In this document: positions 13,302-26,801 of the stretch, one piece after another
How the letters are laid out: each line of letters opens with the position of its first letter
How positions within the stretch are numbered: position 1 is the stretch's first letter
Source of the DNA: Euryodendron excelsum
Taxonomy: Eukaryota; Streptophyta; Magnoliopsida; Ericales; Pentaphylacaceae
Direction: 5' to 3'
NCBI GenBank assembly: GCA_033060915.1
Contig: CM065381.1
Span: 3,180,001-3,244,000 of the forward strand
DNA: 64,000 bases
The notes under the pieces: generated by a model
The model's database searches: none
What the model was told of the DNA's origin: nothing
Seen by the model: only the letters and a program-made list of their open reading frames with translations
Made by a program: the position numbers and the translations under genes

Positions 13302-13796
13302 GAAGGATTATTTGTTGACAACTAACCTAAAAGGGTTATTTCTATGACAAAGTTAGGAATCCTTCCATTGGGTCGTGTATGCAATGGGGGTGTGCTAGTG
13401 CTATTAAAGGAAAATAATTCAAAGGTACTTCTCTCCTACCTCATTGTCAATATGTCAACATTACAATGTCACTTTACAATGGCAATTTCCCTAAAGTATC
13501 TTTCAAGTTGTTACTGAAATGGTTCTGGATGAATAGGCTTTCAGTCATGAAAGTTCAAAACTACTTTCGCTCCATCTTTTTTAAGGTAAGTGAATGGCAG
13601 GTATGATGTTGCTGATACAGTCATAGCCAATTAACATGCTTTTGGGCAAGCCATTGGATGTGTTTTGACAACACCACATAGAGTTAATATTGTTTAAGAA
13701 AGTTCAAATGGTAGTTAGATTAGCTTTAGCAGTTGAGTTTAAAACTTCGCTCTTGCCCCTTTTCACTTTTTTTGCTTAGCAAAAATAAGTTCCAAC

Positions 13797-13880
13797 GTTG
13801 ACCAAAAAAAAAAAAGTCATACAAAAATTGTACCACAATGATGTGGTGATGACATTTTTTGCTTTTTTTTTTTTTTTTAT
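13797..13880. mobile_element. Fragment of the MITE family next to poly(T)
   Basis: GTCATACAAAAATTG, then ACCACAATGATGTGGTGATGACATTTTT, matches the terminal part of the MITE family seen at 53.4 and 54.45 kb (ACCACAATGATGTTGCAGTGG). A 17-base T run follows. The other end is not recognisable. Confidence 0.35.
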
Positions 13881-14341
13881 AGTTTTATTATGTTTTATTT
13901 TGATGAACATGTGCATTAATGAAATGAAATGACATATAAAAAAGAGGGTGGTGGTTAATCTAGGATGCATGTATAACACAAAACTTTTTGTATGCTTTAA
14001 TTGTTGTCATTGTGGCTGCAATTTTTTTACTTTTTTCATTGGATATTTTTGTTATGCATTCATTGAAATGTACCTAGGAGTGAATCAAAGCATATTGCAT
14101 GAGGTCCCTTTTTTCTTCCCTAATGGATGGAGTGGCTAATAATTGTTGATAGCGAGACTTACCAAACCAGAAAAGGAGAGAAAAATAGTTGTTGGGAGTG
14201 TGTGCTAGATCGGAGAGAAAAGTGAACTTCAGCTTTGGCTTTACTGAGTCAATAAACAGAAAAGCTAACTATTAATAAACAAAAATGTATCAAGAAAATT
14301 TCAAATTCTAGAAGGGATAATTTACAATTATCAAAATTCAT

Positions 14342-14441
14342 CTAAAGACCCATCCACATCCATAAGGATAATAATTGTTGACGATCTAGTAACTTTCAAC
14401 AAAGGATTGTAAATAGCCAATGAATGTGGATGGGTCTTTAG
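14342..14441. repeat. Inverted repeat with perfect 18-bp arms
   Basis: CTAAAGACCCATCCACAT (14342-14359) is repeated as its exact reverse complement at 14424-14441, with a 64-base spacer. No open frame or TATA element is attached. It could be a tiny foldback transposon or a hairpin transcript; nothing here distinguishes them. Confidence 0.85.
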
Positions 14442-14499
14442 CCTACAATAGAAGAATGCGGATAGGGTTTGGCATAAGAATAAGGTTTAATAGGGGTAT

Positions 14500-16390
14500 C
14501 TTGCTACATGAGCATCATGGGCTTAAAACACGGAGTTTTTTTCCTTTTTGGTTAAAAAAAAAATAAATATGTAGATGGATTACTCAACACATCTATTAGG
14601 GAGTATTGTTTTTAGTACTAGGGAGTCACTTACAGGAGACTCTACTGTACATACGTAAGGGTTGAAACTTAAATTTCACCATATATTTTGGACACTGAAG
14701 AGTATGTTTAATTACACCAAGCGATTAGAAAGCCTTTTCACACAAAAATATAAGGTGACAGTACTTCTGATTTTTCATAAATCCTATAGTAACAGGAGTA
14801 TCGTGCTCTGCTGCCTTTCTTTTATTTTATTTTATTTTTATCACGTCAAATTGGAAAAAGTGCTTACCTAATCCATGCTTTTCAAGCCTCCATTGGACTT
14901 ATTGGGACGGTTGGGCCGCAGTTTTCGGTTTGTCTTAATCTGAAATTGGGCGGATTCAAAGTAAAGCCTCATGTTTGCCAGCAATTTTCTTTTCTTTTTC
15001 AATGAGTTCAATGTTCAGACTCAACTAATCAACTAGATAGACCGATTCTCACTTATATATGGTACTTAACTTCTCTTTGTTAACTTACCACCAAAAGAAA
15101 GATGAAAAGTAAAGAGAACATTTCATTGGTGTTTTCTGCCTGCCTTCCACATTGGTGAAGTTATTTCAAGAGAATTCCCGAGGGTAGTCCGGTAAAAATA
15201 AACATGAGTGGTCAGGTGATGAGAGATCTAATTCTCGTTAATTTTTTTTTATCCTGACATGATTGAACTGGTTAAAGACTTAATCGAGATGTAACTAAGA
15301 TGATCCGAACATTTATGACCATAGAAGTCATCTCAAGAGGACACTGGCCAAACTCTACCATCTAGCTTTTGACTTGAGAACTGGCCTAATCCAAAATTTA
15401 AGCCATCATAATCTACTGCATAGTCAGCACATACACGTGGATAATTTGCATACACGGAACTTAGATAACAGCCGGTATAAATAGTCTCACAAGTGAAAAA
15501 TTATTACTCACAACCACCCATTTGGAGGAAAAACTTTCCCACAATGGAGTTACATAAAATTTATTTTTTGAGTTGGATTTGGTTGAAGGTTGTCTTTCTT
15601 TTGTTGTTATCTCCCCAAATATTTCTTTTCCGTTTCAGTCTGCGATAAGAGAAAAATTAATGTTCATTAACAATTTTTTGTTTAATTTTGTAAAAAAAAT
15701 TATAGAAAAGAAGAGAGAAAAAAAGATAGATTGATTTTAAAATTTCTCTCATTTTTTCTTTCTTTTTTTCTTCATTTCTTCATTTCCTCTTTCTCTCCTT
15801 TTCCCTCCCCCAAGTTTCAAACATGCTGTGAGTTATTGGAGTATTGGAGAAAATTCAGGATCAGGCTGAAATGCTATATTAAATGGAAAACTAATTAAAA
15901 ATAAGATATACATACCAGTTTATTATGAATTTTCTTAGAAAAAGTACAATTACAAATTTTGCAAAAAAATACAACAATGCTAAAAATATGAATTTGAAAA
16001 TGCATATTTATATTACGGATATTAGTTAAAAACTTGTGGTAAGAAATACAACAATACTTATAAGCTATTTCTTTTTATATACAGTATTATTGTCTCATAT
16101 TTGTTGGTTTTTAGAACATATTGTTGACAAAAACCAAACTATGTATGAAATCCATTATAAATTGAGATTGTACCATAACATTTTATAGGAATAAGCTTTT
16201 TTCATGAAATATAATACAAGAAACATTTAATATAAGTGCTATGCACTTCAACCAAAAAAACAAGTATTTTCGATTAGATTGTATACAAAAAAAAACATGA
16301 GTTTTATTTATTTATTTGTACATATGTAGCACGATTTACTAAGTAAGATGTGTTGGCATGAATTTTGTACTGACAAATTGGATGGGAAAT
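14500..16390. other. AT-rich intergenic DNA without a gene
   Basis: No convincing gene. Contains CT-rich tracts near 15690-15810 and scattered short open frames without recognisable protein similarity. Confidence 0.5.
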
Positions 16391-16393
16391 GAG

Positions 16394-17280
16394 CTACGAA
16401 TACACTTTAAATGAGCTTGGACTTTCAATCGATGAATTTGGGCCCTGACAATATATGGGCTGGACATTCACCCAAGGGGTGAGATCCAAGGTGAAATACA
16501 TTGAGGATTTGTTTAATAATTCCATAACAACAGAAGCATCTAATTCAAGATCCACATGTGCAAAGCCCAGTTGGCTTGCTAAGTTGAGTCCAAGCCGGAC
16601 AGCCCAAAGCAAGCCTTGCAACTAAAGTCGAGGAGTGAGTGACCAATATAATAGCTATAGCCCAGAATTCACTGGCCCTCATGATAGCGAATCAACCCGC
16701 ACTAGCTCCATGGTTAGGCCCATTCACGCTCCATCGGTATTTAATTTGACTTATTAATGCGAGGCTTCGGAGAAAATGAGTGGTAGCTATAGATGAAAAA
16801 ATTCCGAAACTTGTCTAACTATGCTCTTGATTTTGAATACTAGTGGAGATTGGAATTATGCATTGAAAAAACAAGCATTACGAGCCAACCAAATGTTCCA
16901 TAAGGTATATAAAAAAAATATGGACCAGGGAATGCCAAAGGCATATGATGTGTGCGTGGGATGAGAAAAGGTTAGCAAGGCACAATTCAGAAAATGGTAG
17001 AGAAATTAAAGAAATCTTTGTCAAGCAAACCTCGAGTTAATTATTCCAAAAATTAAAAATCTTGGCCCAAGCAAGCACAATCTCTAAGAACATGTTGGAT
17101 ATATAGTTTCATGCGAAACATAACATCGATCACAGAGAAGACTGGAGATAACCATGAAAAAGTACATTGGACAGGAAGACGTTTACGAAGAAGTCCTTTC
17201 CATAGAGAATAAAAAAAGTAATTTAATTTAGGGGGACTGTCCACCTTCCAAACCCAATTTATGTCCGGCCAAGCCTAGAT
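16394..17280 (-). pseudogene. LINE (non-LTR retrotransposon) relic: zf-RVT and RNase H parts
   Basis: Read on the minus strand, 17250-17053 has a plant LINE zf-RVT-like segment (YSLWKGLLRKRLPV, HVLRDCACLG). A WNIWLARN motif follows. Then comes an RNase H-like part: NTDGA near 16755, GLIRYHEGQ, and WAVRLGLNLASQLGFAHVDL at about 16600-16540, including an Asp typical of the RNase H core (DLELDASVV). The order zf-RVT then RNase H is that of the 3' half of plant L1-type LINEs. Stops and frameshifts break it into several frames, so it is dead. The reverse transcriptase part is not present upstream. Confidence 0.75.
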
Positions 17281-17436
17281 TTGAAGATTATAAAATTTTT
17301 ACAGCCTCTTTAACTGAAGATTGTCCTTATTTAGAAGATTGCCAAAAGATAAACGTACAAGACACAAAATGTAGGGAGGTAAAGTTTTAGAAAACTTATC
17401 TAAATCCCAAAACCTTGGGAGTTAACGACATCACAT

Positions 17437-17528
17437 TCCTGAAGAGTGGACCATTCCTGAGGAAGAGGAACAATTCACAAGGTCCTGAAGAGTGGACCAT
17501 TCCTGAGGAAGAGGAACAATTCACAAGG
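17437..17528. repeat. 46-bp perfect tandem duplication
   Basis: Units 17437-17482 and 17483-17528 are identical (TCCTGAAGAGTGGACC... ...AATTCACAAGG). Perfect identity suggests a recent event. Confidence 0.97.
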
Positions 17529-17529
17529 T

Positions 17530-18445
17530 AGTAAGTGTGTTGAGAAATGAGATTATGCGTAACTTGTTGTGGGTTCCTCGCTCCGCAAAGCTCTCCCCCT
17601 TAACGGTCAATCCAGCCCAACTAATCAACCAGCGCACAATAATAGGATTTGAATTCTTTTTATGCCATGATTAAAATGAAGATCTCAATTTCATCAATCA
17701 ACGAACTTATAATGATATCATATTAAATGTATTGTCAATATTATATCGTTTTACATTAAAAGTTATTTCTTTATCTATAACGACAAACTCATTTATTTTT
17801 TTAAATGCTAGTCTGATCCTTTTATTTTCATTTTAGATGACATGTCAATTTCTCAATAACTAAAATAAAGATTTTCATTTCAATCATAAAATACAAAGAA
17901 TCAAAATTCACAATAATATGATAAATATGTGAAAATAAAAAAACAAAAGGAGGTGGGTGTAGCAATTTTCAAACAAGTAATGCCTTGATAAGTCGCATTG
18001 TGTGGTTAGTCAAAGCACAGTTTGTTAAGCAAAAACCTTCCATTCTTTTAACAATAGCTACGGCCTAATAATTATGCTAAAGAATAACATTTAATTCCAG
18101 AACAATCCTGATGCAGTCGTCCTTTTCAAAGGAAGATATATATCGAAGTAAATGCAAGTGCAATGCAAATTCAAGCGCACGCTTCGCCGATTACCCCCTA
18201 GTCAGCAACCACGTGCAACCTCATTACCATATGATTATAATAATCACAATATTGCAGAGCCAGAGATAAGTTTTGGTGGGTTATGTCCTTGAATCACGGT
18301 CTCTTGTTCACTTCTTGGGCGACAAAACCCTAATCCCTTCATCATTAAATAGCCTAAGAAACAGTAGTTTTTGTTTGCTTAGCTACTTACATTCCTAGTC
18401 CTCAGTCAAACCAACTCATCAGTTAAAAAAAAGCTATATATATAC

Positions 18446-18496
<51 letters not shown>

Positions 18497-21029
18497 GAGC
18501 ATGCATGCATGAAGTGGAAGGCAGATGGCCTGGCCGACATGAATTGTATAATGTACAAAACAAAAGGGGAAGATGGATTGAGACTAAACCCCAGCAAAAA
18601 TTTAAAGGAATCAGGTCCCCCACAGGTTTAAAGGAGGTAAAGAGAAAAGAAAAGGGTTGATCTTTTTGCAGTTATTACATTTGACTAATACTTTGTTTGC
18701 ATTTAAAACGTAGCCTTTTCAGGAAGTGGCATGTGCTGGGGACCTTATTCTATTGTTGTGATTTAAAATTGATATGATTCTTTGGGTACAAAGAGTTTGG
18801 TGCTGTTCCTACTGAGTTAAAATGACAAATGTGGAACCATTTGCTCCAACAACAGCTGGAATTATATAACTTTTTGGTAGCCAAAAACATAACTTATGTG
18901 GGTTAGAATGAATTGACTGTGCGCCTATCTATTTATACACTAACCCTATGACTGGATTTTGGATGGGTGAAGGGGAAAGAAAATTAAATAAAAAATATAG
19001 GAAAAAATAAAGTGAGAGACAGCTTTTTTTTTTTTTTGGATTAATTATAATTTACACTCAGCACAATAGAATAAGGTTGACGTTGCAACAAATGAGCAAT
19101 ATAAGAGCTTAATTGTTACAATTAAAAATAAAGGTCCTAATGCAAAAATTGGTGTAAAATACAAGGATGCAAAATACAATATATCCAAAAAGGTCACATT
19201 CTTGTCAAGTGTAAATTTTTTGCCTACTTTTCAAACAGAAGGTTGACATTACAACGAACCAAAGACGTAAGAGTTTAATTGCTACAAATAAAGATAAAAG
19301 TTCTAAAGGAAGATTGGTGTACAGTACAGGAGTGTAAAGTGTAATTAACCCAAGAAAATTGTATAGAAAATCCTAAGAATCATATGAAATAGCATTTTTG
19401 TGATAAAAAAACCATAACAACAAGCTTTTTGTTCAAAAGTAAAATGCTCTCATTCAGCCAATCGCTTTGTACATTTCTGTATGAATTTTCTGATTATATA
19501 AATAATTTCCTTTTACTTTTATTTTTTTTTCCTTGACAAATCTAAGATGTAAACATAATATAAAATTACTTAAGAGTACAGTCACCTTGTTTAGCAATTT
19601 TCAAGAGAATTTAATCTTTTATATATATATATATATATATGAACTAAAATGGAGACATGCACATACTTGTGAAAATTTGGACAAGGGTTTGTTGGTTTAA
19701 TTTGCGTTTGGTTAATCATTTCAATCCTTTTTAATTTTTCATTTCTTTCAAAAAGAGAAAAACCACCTCAAATGATGGGTAGTTTGCTATGAACTTTTAC
19801 GTGTTCATTAATAATGAGAACGGCATACAACCAAAAGGATATGTAGAAACTTTAACTGCAAGGAGAAAAGACCAAAAAAAAAAAAAATTAATAATAATAA
19901 CGATGGCCCAATAGACTGCAATCAAGTGAACGCCAAGTATGCTTTCTTCTACCATATGTTCATTAATAATCAAATAGACATACAAGCAAAAGGGAACCTA
20001 AAAGCCTTACCTCTGACAATTAAAATAAATAAATAATTAAAAAGCCCGAAGTAGGCTTCAGTTAAGTGAACTCTAAGTATGCTTCTGATCGAAGAAACCC
20101 TCTTTAACTTTGATACACAATTACATGTGACATTACCGAGGGGAAAAAAAAGAAAGAAAGTAAATTTGTATGTCCTATGTTCATCTTAAAGAACTAGATA
20201 CCTTGTATGAGTTAAAAGTTAGCCTTCTTGGTGATGTGAAATGGAAATTATGGTCACATTAGCCAGGTGTTGGCTTAGCCCTTCTGAGTCATAACAATGT
20301 AAATTATATATATTAGTCTTGTGTATGCATGTCTAATCAATATGTTTTGTATCTCAAGTTTTAGTTATTGATGAATATTTTTATTTTTTCCCTATCTGCC
20401 ATCGCTTTGTTGCTACCAGCTGACATCTTGATATGGGAGATGTGTCGAGATTTCACTTTAACCTTCACCCTGTGGTTAAATTAAAGATTTAATAAGGAAA
20501 AAAAGAAGAGAACAGAATATAAAATAACATCGTATATTGGAGAAACGAAAGGTAAAAGAATATTAAAAAAATGATTGAAATATCTCATTTTATAATTTTT
20601 TTCCTCATCTTTTTTTTTTCTTTAATAAAATTGAGTTCCAAACACAACATTAACGTAAATATATATATATATATATATATTGCTAAAGAAGCAAGTTAAA
20701 TGAATGGTAAAGGCATGCAATCATGGTAAGTCCTTAATTTGCGCATCTATTTTTCCTATGAAACCTTTAAAATACTAGACATGCATTACCCAGTCTTTGA
20801 TAACCTCTATATAAGTGTATATAAACAAATCATTACTAATGGAAAGCCTTAACATCATTGAAAAATATGGATAATCTCATTGCAGGTGATATCACATAGG
20901 TTAACAATGTGCCGTTAATAAGTATCATAAACGTCCTTGTTCATTCTTCAAAAAAACACCAAAAATCTTAAGAAATGTACAAATCGGGGCATATATATGT
21001 GTGTGTATATATGTGTTTGTGTGTGTTAA
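17530..21029. other. AT-rich intergenic DNA without a gene
   Basis: No supported gene. Pairs of loosely similar segments near 19060-19200 and 19240-19345 (AAGGTTGAC...AAGAG...TTAATTGCTACAA) and near 19800-20090 (CAACCAAAAGG / CAAGCAAAAGG with following CAATAGACTGCAATCAAGTGAACG-like text) look like old local duplications. Confidence 0.45.
18435..18500. repeat. Compound (TA)n(GA)n microsatellite
   Basis: A TA-rich run (18435-18460) passes directly into (GA)n with one interruption (to about 18499), followed by GCATGCATGCATG. The same TA-then-GA architecture recurs at 40559-40597. Confidence 0.9.
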
Positions 21030-22048
21030 CTAGTCTCTGTATACTGACGGAGTTAACATCATATCACAACTCTAATACCGCTAAACGAATCCAACTCATT
21101 CCCAATTATGTCGAAAACTAGAGAGCTCTATTCGATGTATAAAACTGCAACATATTATTAAAATTCAAAATCAATAATTTACAAGCTGCCACATCATTAT
21201 GTGTTTGGAGATACTAATATTCTTTGCACCAAATTATATCTTAAATTGTTTTGGTTTTAGTTTAAAATTTTGATAATGTGACTCTTTCACAACCATTTAT
21301 CACTTATTTGCATTGAACTTGAGAGAGTCAAATCCCCATAAACAATGTTGCTCTTTTTACAATCTTTAGAACGTCATGTAGAAATTTTATTTCTCCAAAC
21401 CCACCACTAAATTGCATGAATCCATCACTTTTTTCCCTCTTCAATACTGCATGTAAATCGGACTCTAATTTCATTTGTCTATTAATTTGAGATTACATAC
21501 ACACATAGTAACTAGTCTAATAGTCCCCATATGTTATTACCTAGTCTATCGACTGAGGGGGTTAACATAACATCAAATCACAACTCTAATACCACTAAAG
21601 AGATCCAGCTTCTTTCCAATTCTGGCAAAAACTAAAAATCTCTAGTTCATGTTTAAGGCTCAACAGATCGTTAAATTCAAAATCAATGATCTAGAAGCTG
21701 CCACAACATTATGAGTTTGGAGATATTAATACTTTGCACCAAATATATCCTAAACTATTTTGGTATTGATCTAAAATTCTGGCGATGTTACTTTTTCATA
21801 GTTATTGATCATTTATTTTTATTGAGCAGAGAGAGAAGCCTCACCAAACAATAGTGCTATTTTTACAACCTTTGGAAATTCATATAGATCTCTAATTTGT
21901 CCAAACCCACAATTAAACTGCATGAATCTATCATTTTCTTCTTTTCAATACTGCATATATATCAGGTGACCGTGAGGCATTTCTTTCTTAATCAATCAGT
22001 CTCTAATATCTTTCTTCGTTTGGGATTACATATACACACGTAGTAAAC
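21030..22048. repeat. About 0.5-kb diverged tandem duplication
   Basis: Unit 1 (about 21030-21515) and unit 2 (about 21541-22048) align along their length. Shared anchors are CTAGTCT, TCACAACTCTAATACC, AAATTCAAAATCAAT, AGCTGCCAC, TTTGGAGATA, TTTGCACCAAAT, CAATACTGCAT and GATTACATA. The offset is about 505-530 bp. There is no lasting open frame. The element class is unknown. Confidence 0.85.
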
Positions 22049-22461
22049 ACATGAATGCATGAGTCAAAATAGTGGTCAAACATGAGGGCATGCAGTGGTG
22101 GGGTTGGGGATCGAATACACGCCGAAAGGTACAAAGGACAGCCATCATCCAAGGAAGGGTGGGGGATAGAGACAAGAAAAGACAGGATTTGAATTGGAAT
22201 CTCAGTGACTTCCTAAAGAAAACACAAAAAGGGTTCCAATATAGGCTATAGTATAGACTATATATGCCAGTAAGAAGATTGAGGGTTTTTGTTTTCTGTC
22301 CTATATATTAATGTGTAAGTTAATATAATCAATCTCTCTAAAGTTTGTTAGCTAATCACTTTTGGTCAAGACATTGGCCCCATTACTTAATATCCTAAAA
22401 CCTTTTAGAGTACAACATTCTTTTCAATTTTGTTTGCATTTTGGCCCAATGCTTTTAGTCT

Positions 22462-22715
22462 CCAAAACCAACTTTTTTTTTTCTTTTTCTTTTTTCTTAG
22501 CAAAAGAGGAAAAATTTCGGCATTTAGCTTAAATTGTTTAAATGATAGCACGGGATAATTTTTCAGTTTTGATTATATCACAATATGCATCCAAAACCAA
22601 CTTTGTTTTTTTCTTTTTCTTTTTTTTTTTTCAGCAAAAGACAGAAAATTTCAACGTTTAGCTTAAATTGTTTGAATGATGGCATGGGATAAATTTGCAG
22701 TTTTGATTATATAAC
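22462..22715. repeat. About 129-bp tandem duplication
   Basis: CCAAAACCAACTTT starts at 22462 and again at 22591. Both copies contain a T/C-rich run, AGCAAAAGA, TTTAGCTTAAATTGTTT and AGTTTTGATTATAT. There are moderate differences between copies. Confidence 0.85.
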
Positions 22716-22998
22716 ACAAGGTATAAATTCAAATCAACTTTAAATATTCCGTTATCTTACAGTTCATTAATTTATTTAACCACATAGTTTAGCTAATACA
22801 TTGGCACAACAAATTTACAGAAACAATGGTTAATTAGAAGATACCTTGCTACATTCATGAAGAGATCATACTCCGATTTATTACGAGATCAGCTTTTGCC
22901 ATAGCCAGGCATTCATGAGTTGAGAAAGACCATAATTAAAAACATGTGCACTAAATTACCTCACACCTTTATGCAACAATAATTTGCTTCATTGTGGC

Positions 22999-23085
22999 AT
23001 GGCATTACAGGTTCAAACCATAAAAATTGCATCGCTGTGACATGGGCATTACAGGTTCAAACCATAAAAATTGCTTGCATCGCAA
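22999..23085. repeat. 42-bp tandem duplication
   Basis: CATGGCATTACAGGTTCAAACC (without the extra G) at 22999 recurs at 23041 with one inserted base; both continue ATAAAAATTGC. The overlapping open frames at 22992-23284 are by-products of the repeat. Confidence 0.85.
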
Positions 23086-23631
23086 CGGGATCACAATATG
23101 GATACAATTGGAAGTCTTGTACACTAAGCTGTTTTTTTTTTCATTTATTTATACTGATTTTTGTCTTTCTAATAAAATAAGATATTTCCATTTAGATCAT
23201 CTACCTACCCCGAAGTTGAAAATACAAACCAAACCCATGGAATCGATTGTGAGAACCCTAGAGAGAGCACTTTGCACATTATAAGTTAGGTTTATACTGC
23301 AAGTATGTCTAGTGCATTCCACAGTACGTAGGAACCTAATGTCTGCTATTGCAATTTTTTATCCATGCATTCTCACTTTAAGCACCTTGTGCTGCATTCT
23401 TTGATTTATTTTATATAGTTGATAATGGACTCTTCTAATTGAAGTATTAGACCACACCATTCTGAATAATTTCTTTGTACAGCATTCCTACACAGTAGAT
23501 GATGCTCTATCCGCCAAACTCGGTTCCTAAAAGCTCAACAGTGAAATATTATTATACAAGAACTGCTGATATTAGCAATAAACATTGTGCCATAAATTTG
23601 TACCTAATGCAGACCAAAAAGGACAAGTATC

Positions 23632-23632
<1 letters not shown>

Positions 23633-23659
<27 letters not shown>
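23633..23659. repeat. (GA)n microsatellite in the 3' flank of the AIL5-like gene
   Basis: An uninterrupted AG/GA run about 250 bases beyond the AIL5-like stop codon. I see no gene in the rest of 23090-23900. The minus strand there reads as an A/T- and C/T-rich 3' flank and probably contains the 3' UTR, but no clear AATAAA was found. Confidence 0.85.
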
Positions 23660-23662
<3 letters not shown>

Positions 23663-23911
23663 TTCACATTCATACCATTAACATAGAAGAAATATTACAA
23701 AGGATTTTCTTTCCCGTTATACCCCTATAAATAAGGTCAGTAAAGGAGAAAACAAAAGTAAAAGAAAAAGAGAAAAGAACCATGACTCTAAACAAAAGAA
23801 CTTCATGAGTTAGTACTCTGTCACTAGCTTCTGTGGAAAAGATTCAGTCAGTCCCATCTCTCGTCTATTCAAGTAAGATTTGACATCTCTGCATGCAAGC
23901 AAAAACCTTTT

Positions 23912-25536
23912 TCATTCCATTCCAAAAATTGGCCTCTGAAACACTGATAGATTTGGCTTGGCAGATTGGAATGAGTGAAGGGATGGTGCAACCCAGTTAC
24001 CAAAACTAGAGCCTTCGTAACTGTTGCTACTATTTAAGGCCATGGGTGTACCAAATGGGATACCACTTGAAGTACTAATGCTTTGTTGCTGAAGGAAACT
24101 TCCATGGAATGGTAGAGAAGTACTGGTAGACAAGTCCATGTTGAATGGTGTTGTACCTTGGAAGAGAGTAGTAGAAGTGGCACTAGTGTTTTTGGAATTG
24201 CTAAGGGCAGAGTTCTGATGGTACCCTAGGATGGACCAGTAATCTGGTGTGTCTTGTTTGATGGGTAGGGCAAAGCTTAGTGTGGAGGTTGCAGGCTGTG
24301 ATGCAAAGGTTGTCACCGACGACACCGAGGACAGATCTCGGTCGTCCGATCGTCCTCCATCGACACTCTTGTTATCGGAAGCTGAATCCGAGGAAGTTTT
24401 AGATTTTCCATTGATACCTCCGATGGGAAGATTGCTATTGGCAATGCTCTTTACGTCGTATCTGCTCATGTCAAAGTTGGTCACTGCATTTAGCCCCCGG
24501 AACTTGATGGCGGCAATGTCATAGGCCTCTGCAGCTTCTTCTTGGGTGCCTATATAACAGAAAAGTTCATCTTCAACATCTAATGCCACATCATACAATC
24601 TCTCAATATGTTGCAGGCTCTTTAGTACATCTATTATGCATCCACCACAAAAATTAATTATAAACCCATAGGAAAATGCTATTCGATCTTTCCAAAAAAA
24701 TGTCAAAAAAATTTGTGCAGAAAATCCGGCAAAATAATCTGGCAGATGTTGGTTTTTTTTTTTTTTTTTTTAACTAAGAGCCATTATGATTAGTGTCTTA
24801 TTTTTATTCAATCAAATAAATTCTATATCGAATTTTCTGATCGGCAAAATGCATATCATAAGGTGTGTCTCATTTTGTTTTGTTACTGGGGTTTTCCCCA
24901 AGGGTAGGGATGAACCAAGGAAAAACATAGAAGAAAAATAATTGAAAATAAAAAAAGAGAAAACAAACTCACTAAATGTTCCAAGGTAGAGATCTTTGTT
25001 GCCTGCAACTCTCCCTATCCTTGCTTGCCAACGACCATGTTGATGGTGCCTAAAACAATTTTAAAAAACCCCAAAGAAGTCATTAAAAATGTAGTACATT
25101 CATTAAGAATAAACTGTAAACATTACTGACAAAAAAAGAAAAGAAAAGAAAAGAGAATAAAACTACAAATTCAAGAAAACTAACCTTGTGACTCCTCTGT
25201 AGATAGAAGCTCCTCTTGAAAATCCACTACTTTTCCTGCAATGACATTAAAATGGTTAGCCTTCAAAAACCATCAAAATATTTTAGCATCCCACCAACAA
25301 AACTAGACCTAAAAGATCACAATGGTTAGTAGTGTTACCTTCGAAGAGAAGCAACAAACTCCTGCCTAGTCATGTTCTTCATCTCCTCGATTTCCTTCTC
25401 ATAATTGGACACCTTCAACACATTATGAACAATACTCAGTGACGTAAAACTATTTAAACTTTCAGGAGACATGCAGATAACACCTCCATGCAACCACACA
25501 CAATTTTTGTACATATATGTATGTAGGTATGTATGC

Positions 25537-25567
<31 letters not shown>

Positions 25568-26801
25568 CAACACACCGGAAAATTTGTAGTGGTGGTCGAA
25601 CCCCAGTATTTAAGGGCTGCAAGATCATAAGCTCTAGCTGCTTTATCCTCTTTATCATAACCACCTAAACAATAACCACAAAATAAACTCTATGTCAATG
25701 TACGAATCCAAGGAGAATCTAACCTTGGTTGCAAATCATATGTAGGTGTAGATCTTCGTGTTTATATATATATATATATATATCTCATGCTGGAAGAATC
25801 TTTTGTTATACAGTAAAATAAATGATGATTTCATTATTCTGAGGTAATGGAATTTGAAAAGACCACGGTAGAACTTACCCAAATAAACTGAAAATGATGA
25901 TTTTGTGATAATCCACGGGCAACAATCATGTGAATGTACATGCCACACAGAGAAACAACAATGCACACACATTAGAATCTTCTGACTCGTGAATAGCCCA
26001 TTATAGCAAAAACCACCTTCAAAAATCTTATCCGCGCCTGTGGTTTTCCCAACCAGAAGATCTGAGCCGTCGATTGGATCCATTTTATTTCAAAATATTC
26101 AACGTCCTCACGGAAACCCAGATCTTCTTGCACAGGTTACGGTGTTACACCCCACCGGCGCACGTTAGAAACATACCAAGAGAAACCCTAGCTAGATAGA
26201 ACATACCTTGCCTTCCTTTCCGACTTTGCCCTTCTCTTCTACAACTGTTATCCCACAAGTGTGCTTCATATCGACCAGTCCACCTATGCCTGTAAAAACA
26301 AATTTTAGGGGAACTGTTGTAATTTCGTATCCATAATAGCGTTCAATGGAACTTCAGCGATAGTTACCTGGTGACTCCTCTGTAAATGGACGTGCGATGG
26401 CCAAAGGTGTCGGCGGTCTTCTTCACCGCTGGTTCAGGCGGCGCCACCGCCAACTGCTTTTGGGTTTCAGTTTGCTCCGTAGAAAATCCACTTAGGAAGC
26501 TTGCAGCGATGGATTTTAGATCCGAGTCATATATCGCAGTTTCAGAAACACTCGCCGGAGTTTCAGTGGTGTACTGAGACGCGTCGGTTGCGGAGCTGCA
26601 GCACCCGCCGAGAAAGTCCTCGAGTTTTGGGCCGCCGCCGGTGAGTATGCACAGGTCTGTTGCACCTCTTGCATCTTCTGCTGGTCTATCTACAACCACC
26701 CCTCCTGTAAAAGAAAATTTCATATAGAGGGTATTGTGAGCATGCAGTGTGTATAGACATATATTATATATACATACATACATGCAGATGATAAGCTCTG
26801 T

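Noticed and set aside
18435..18500. CRISPR-like or regulatory array in repeated GA/TA tracts
   Set aside because: Plain microsatellites without spacers; the window is a plant nuclear sequence.
24249..24524. Plus-strand frame opposite AIL5 last exon
   Set aside because: Shadow of the AP2 coding exon on the other strand.
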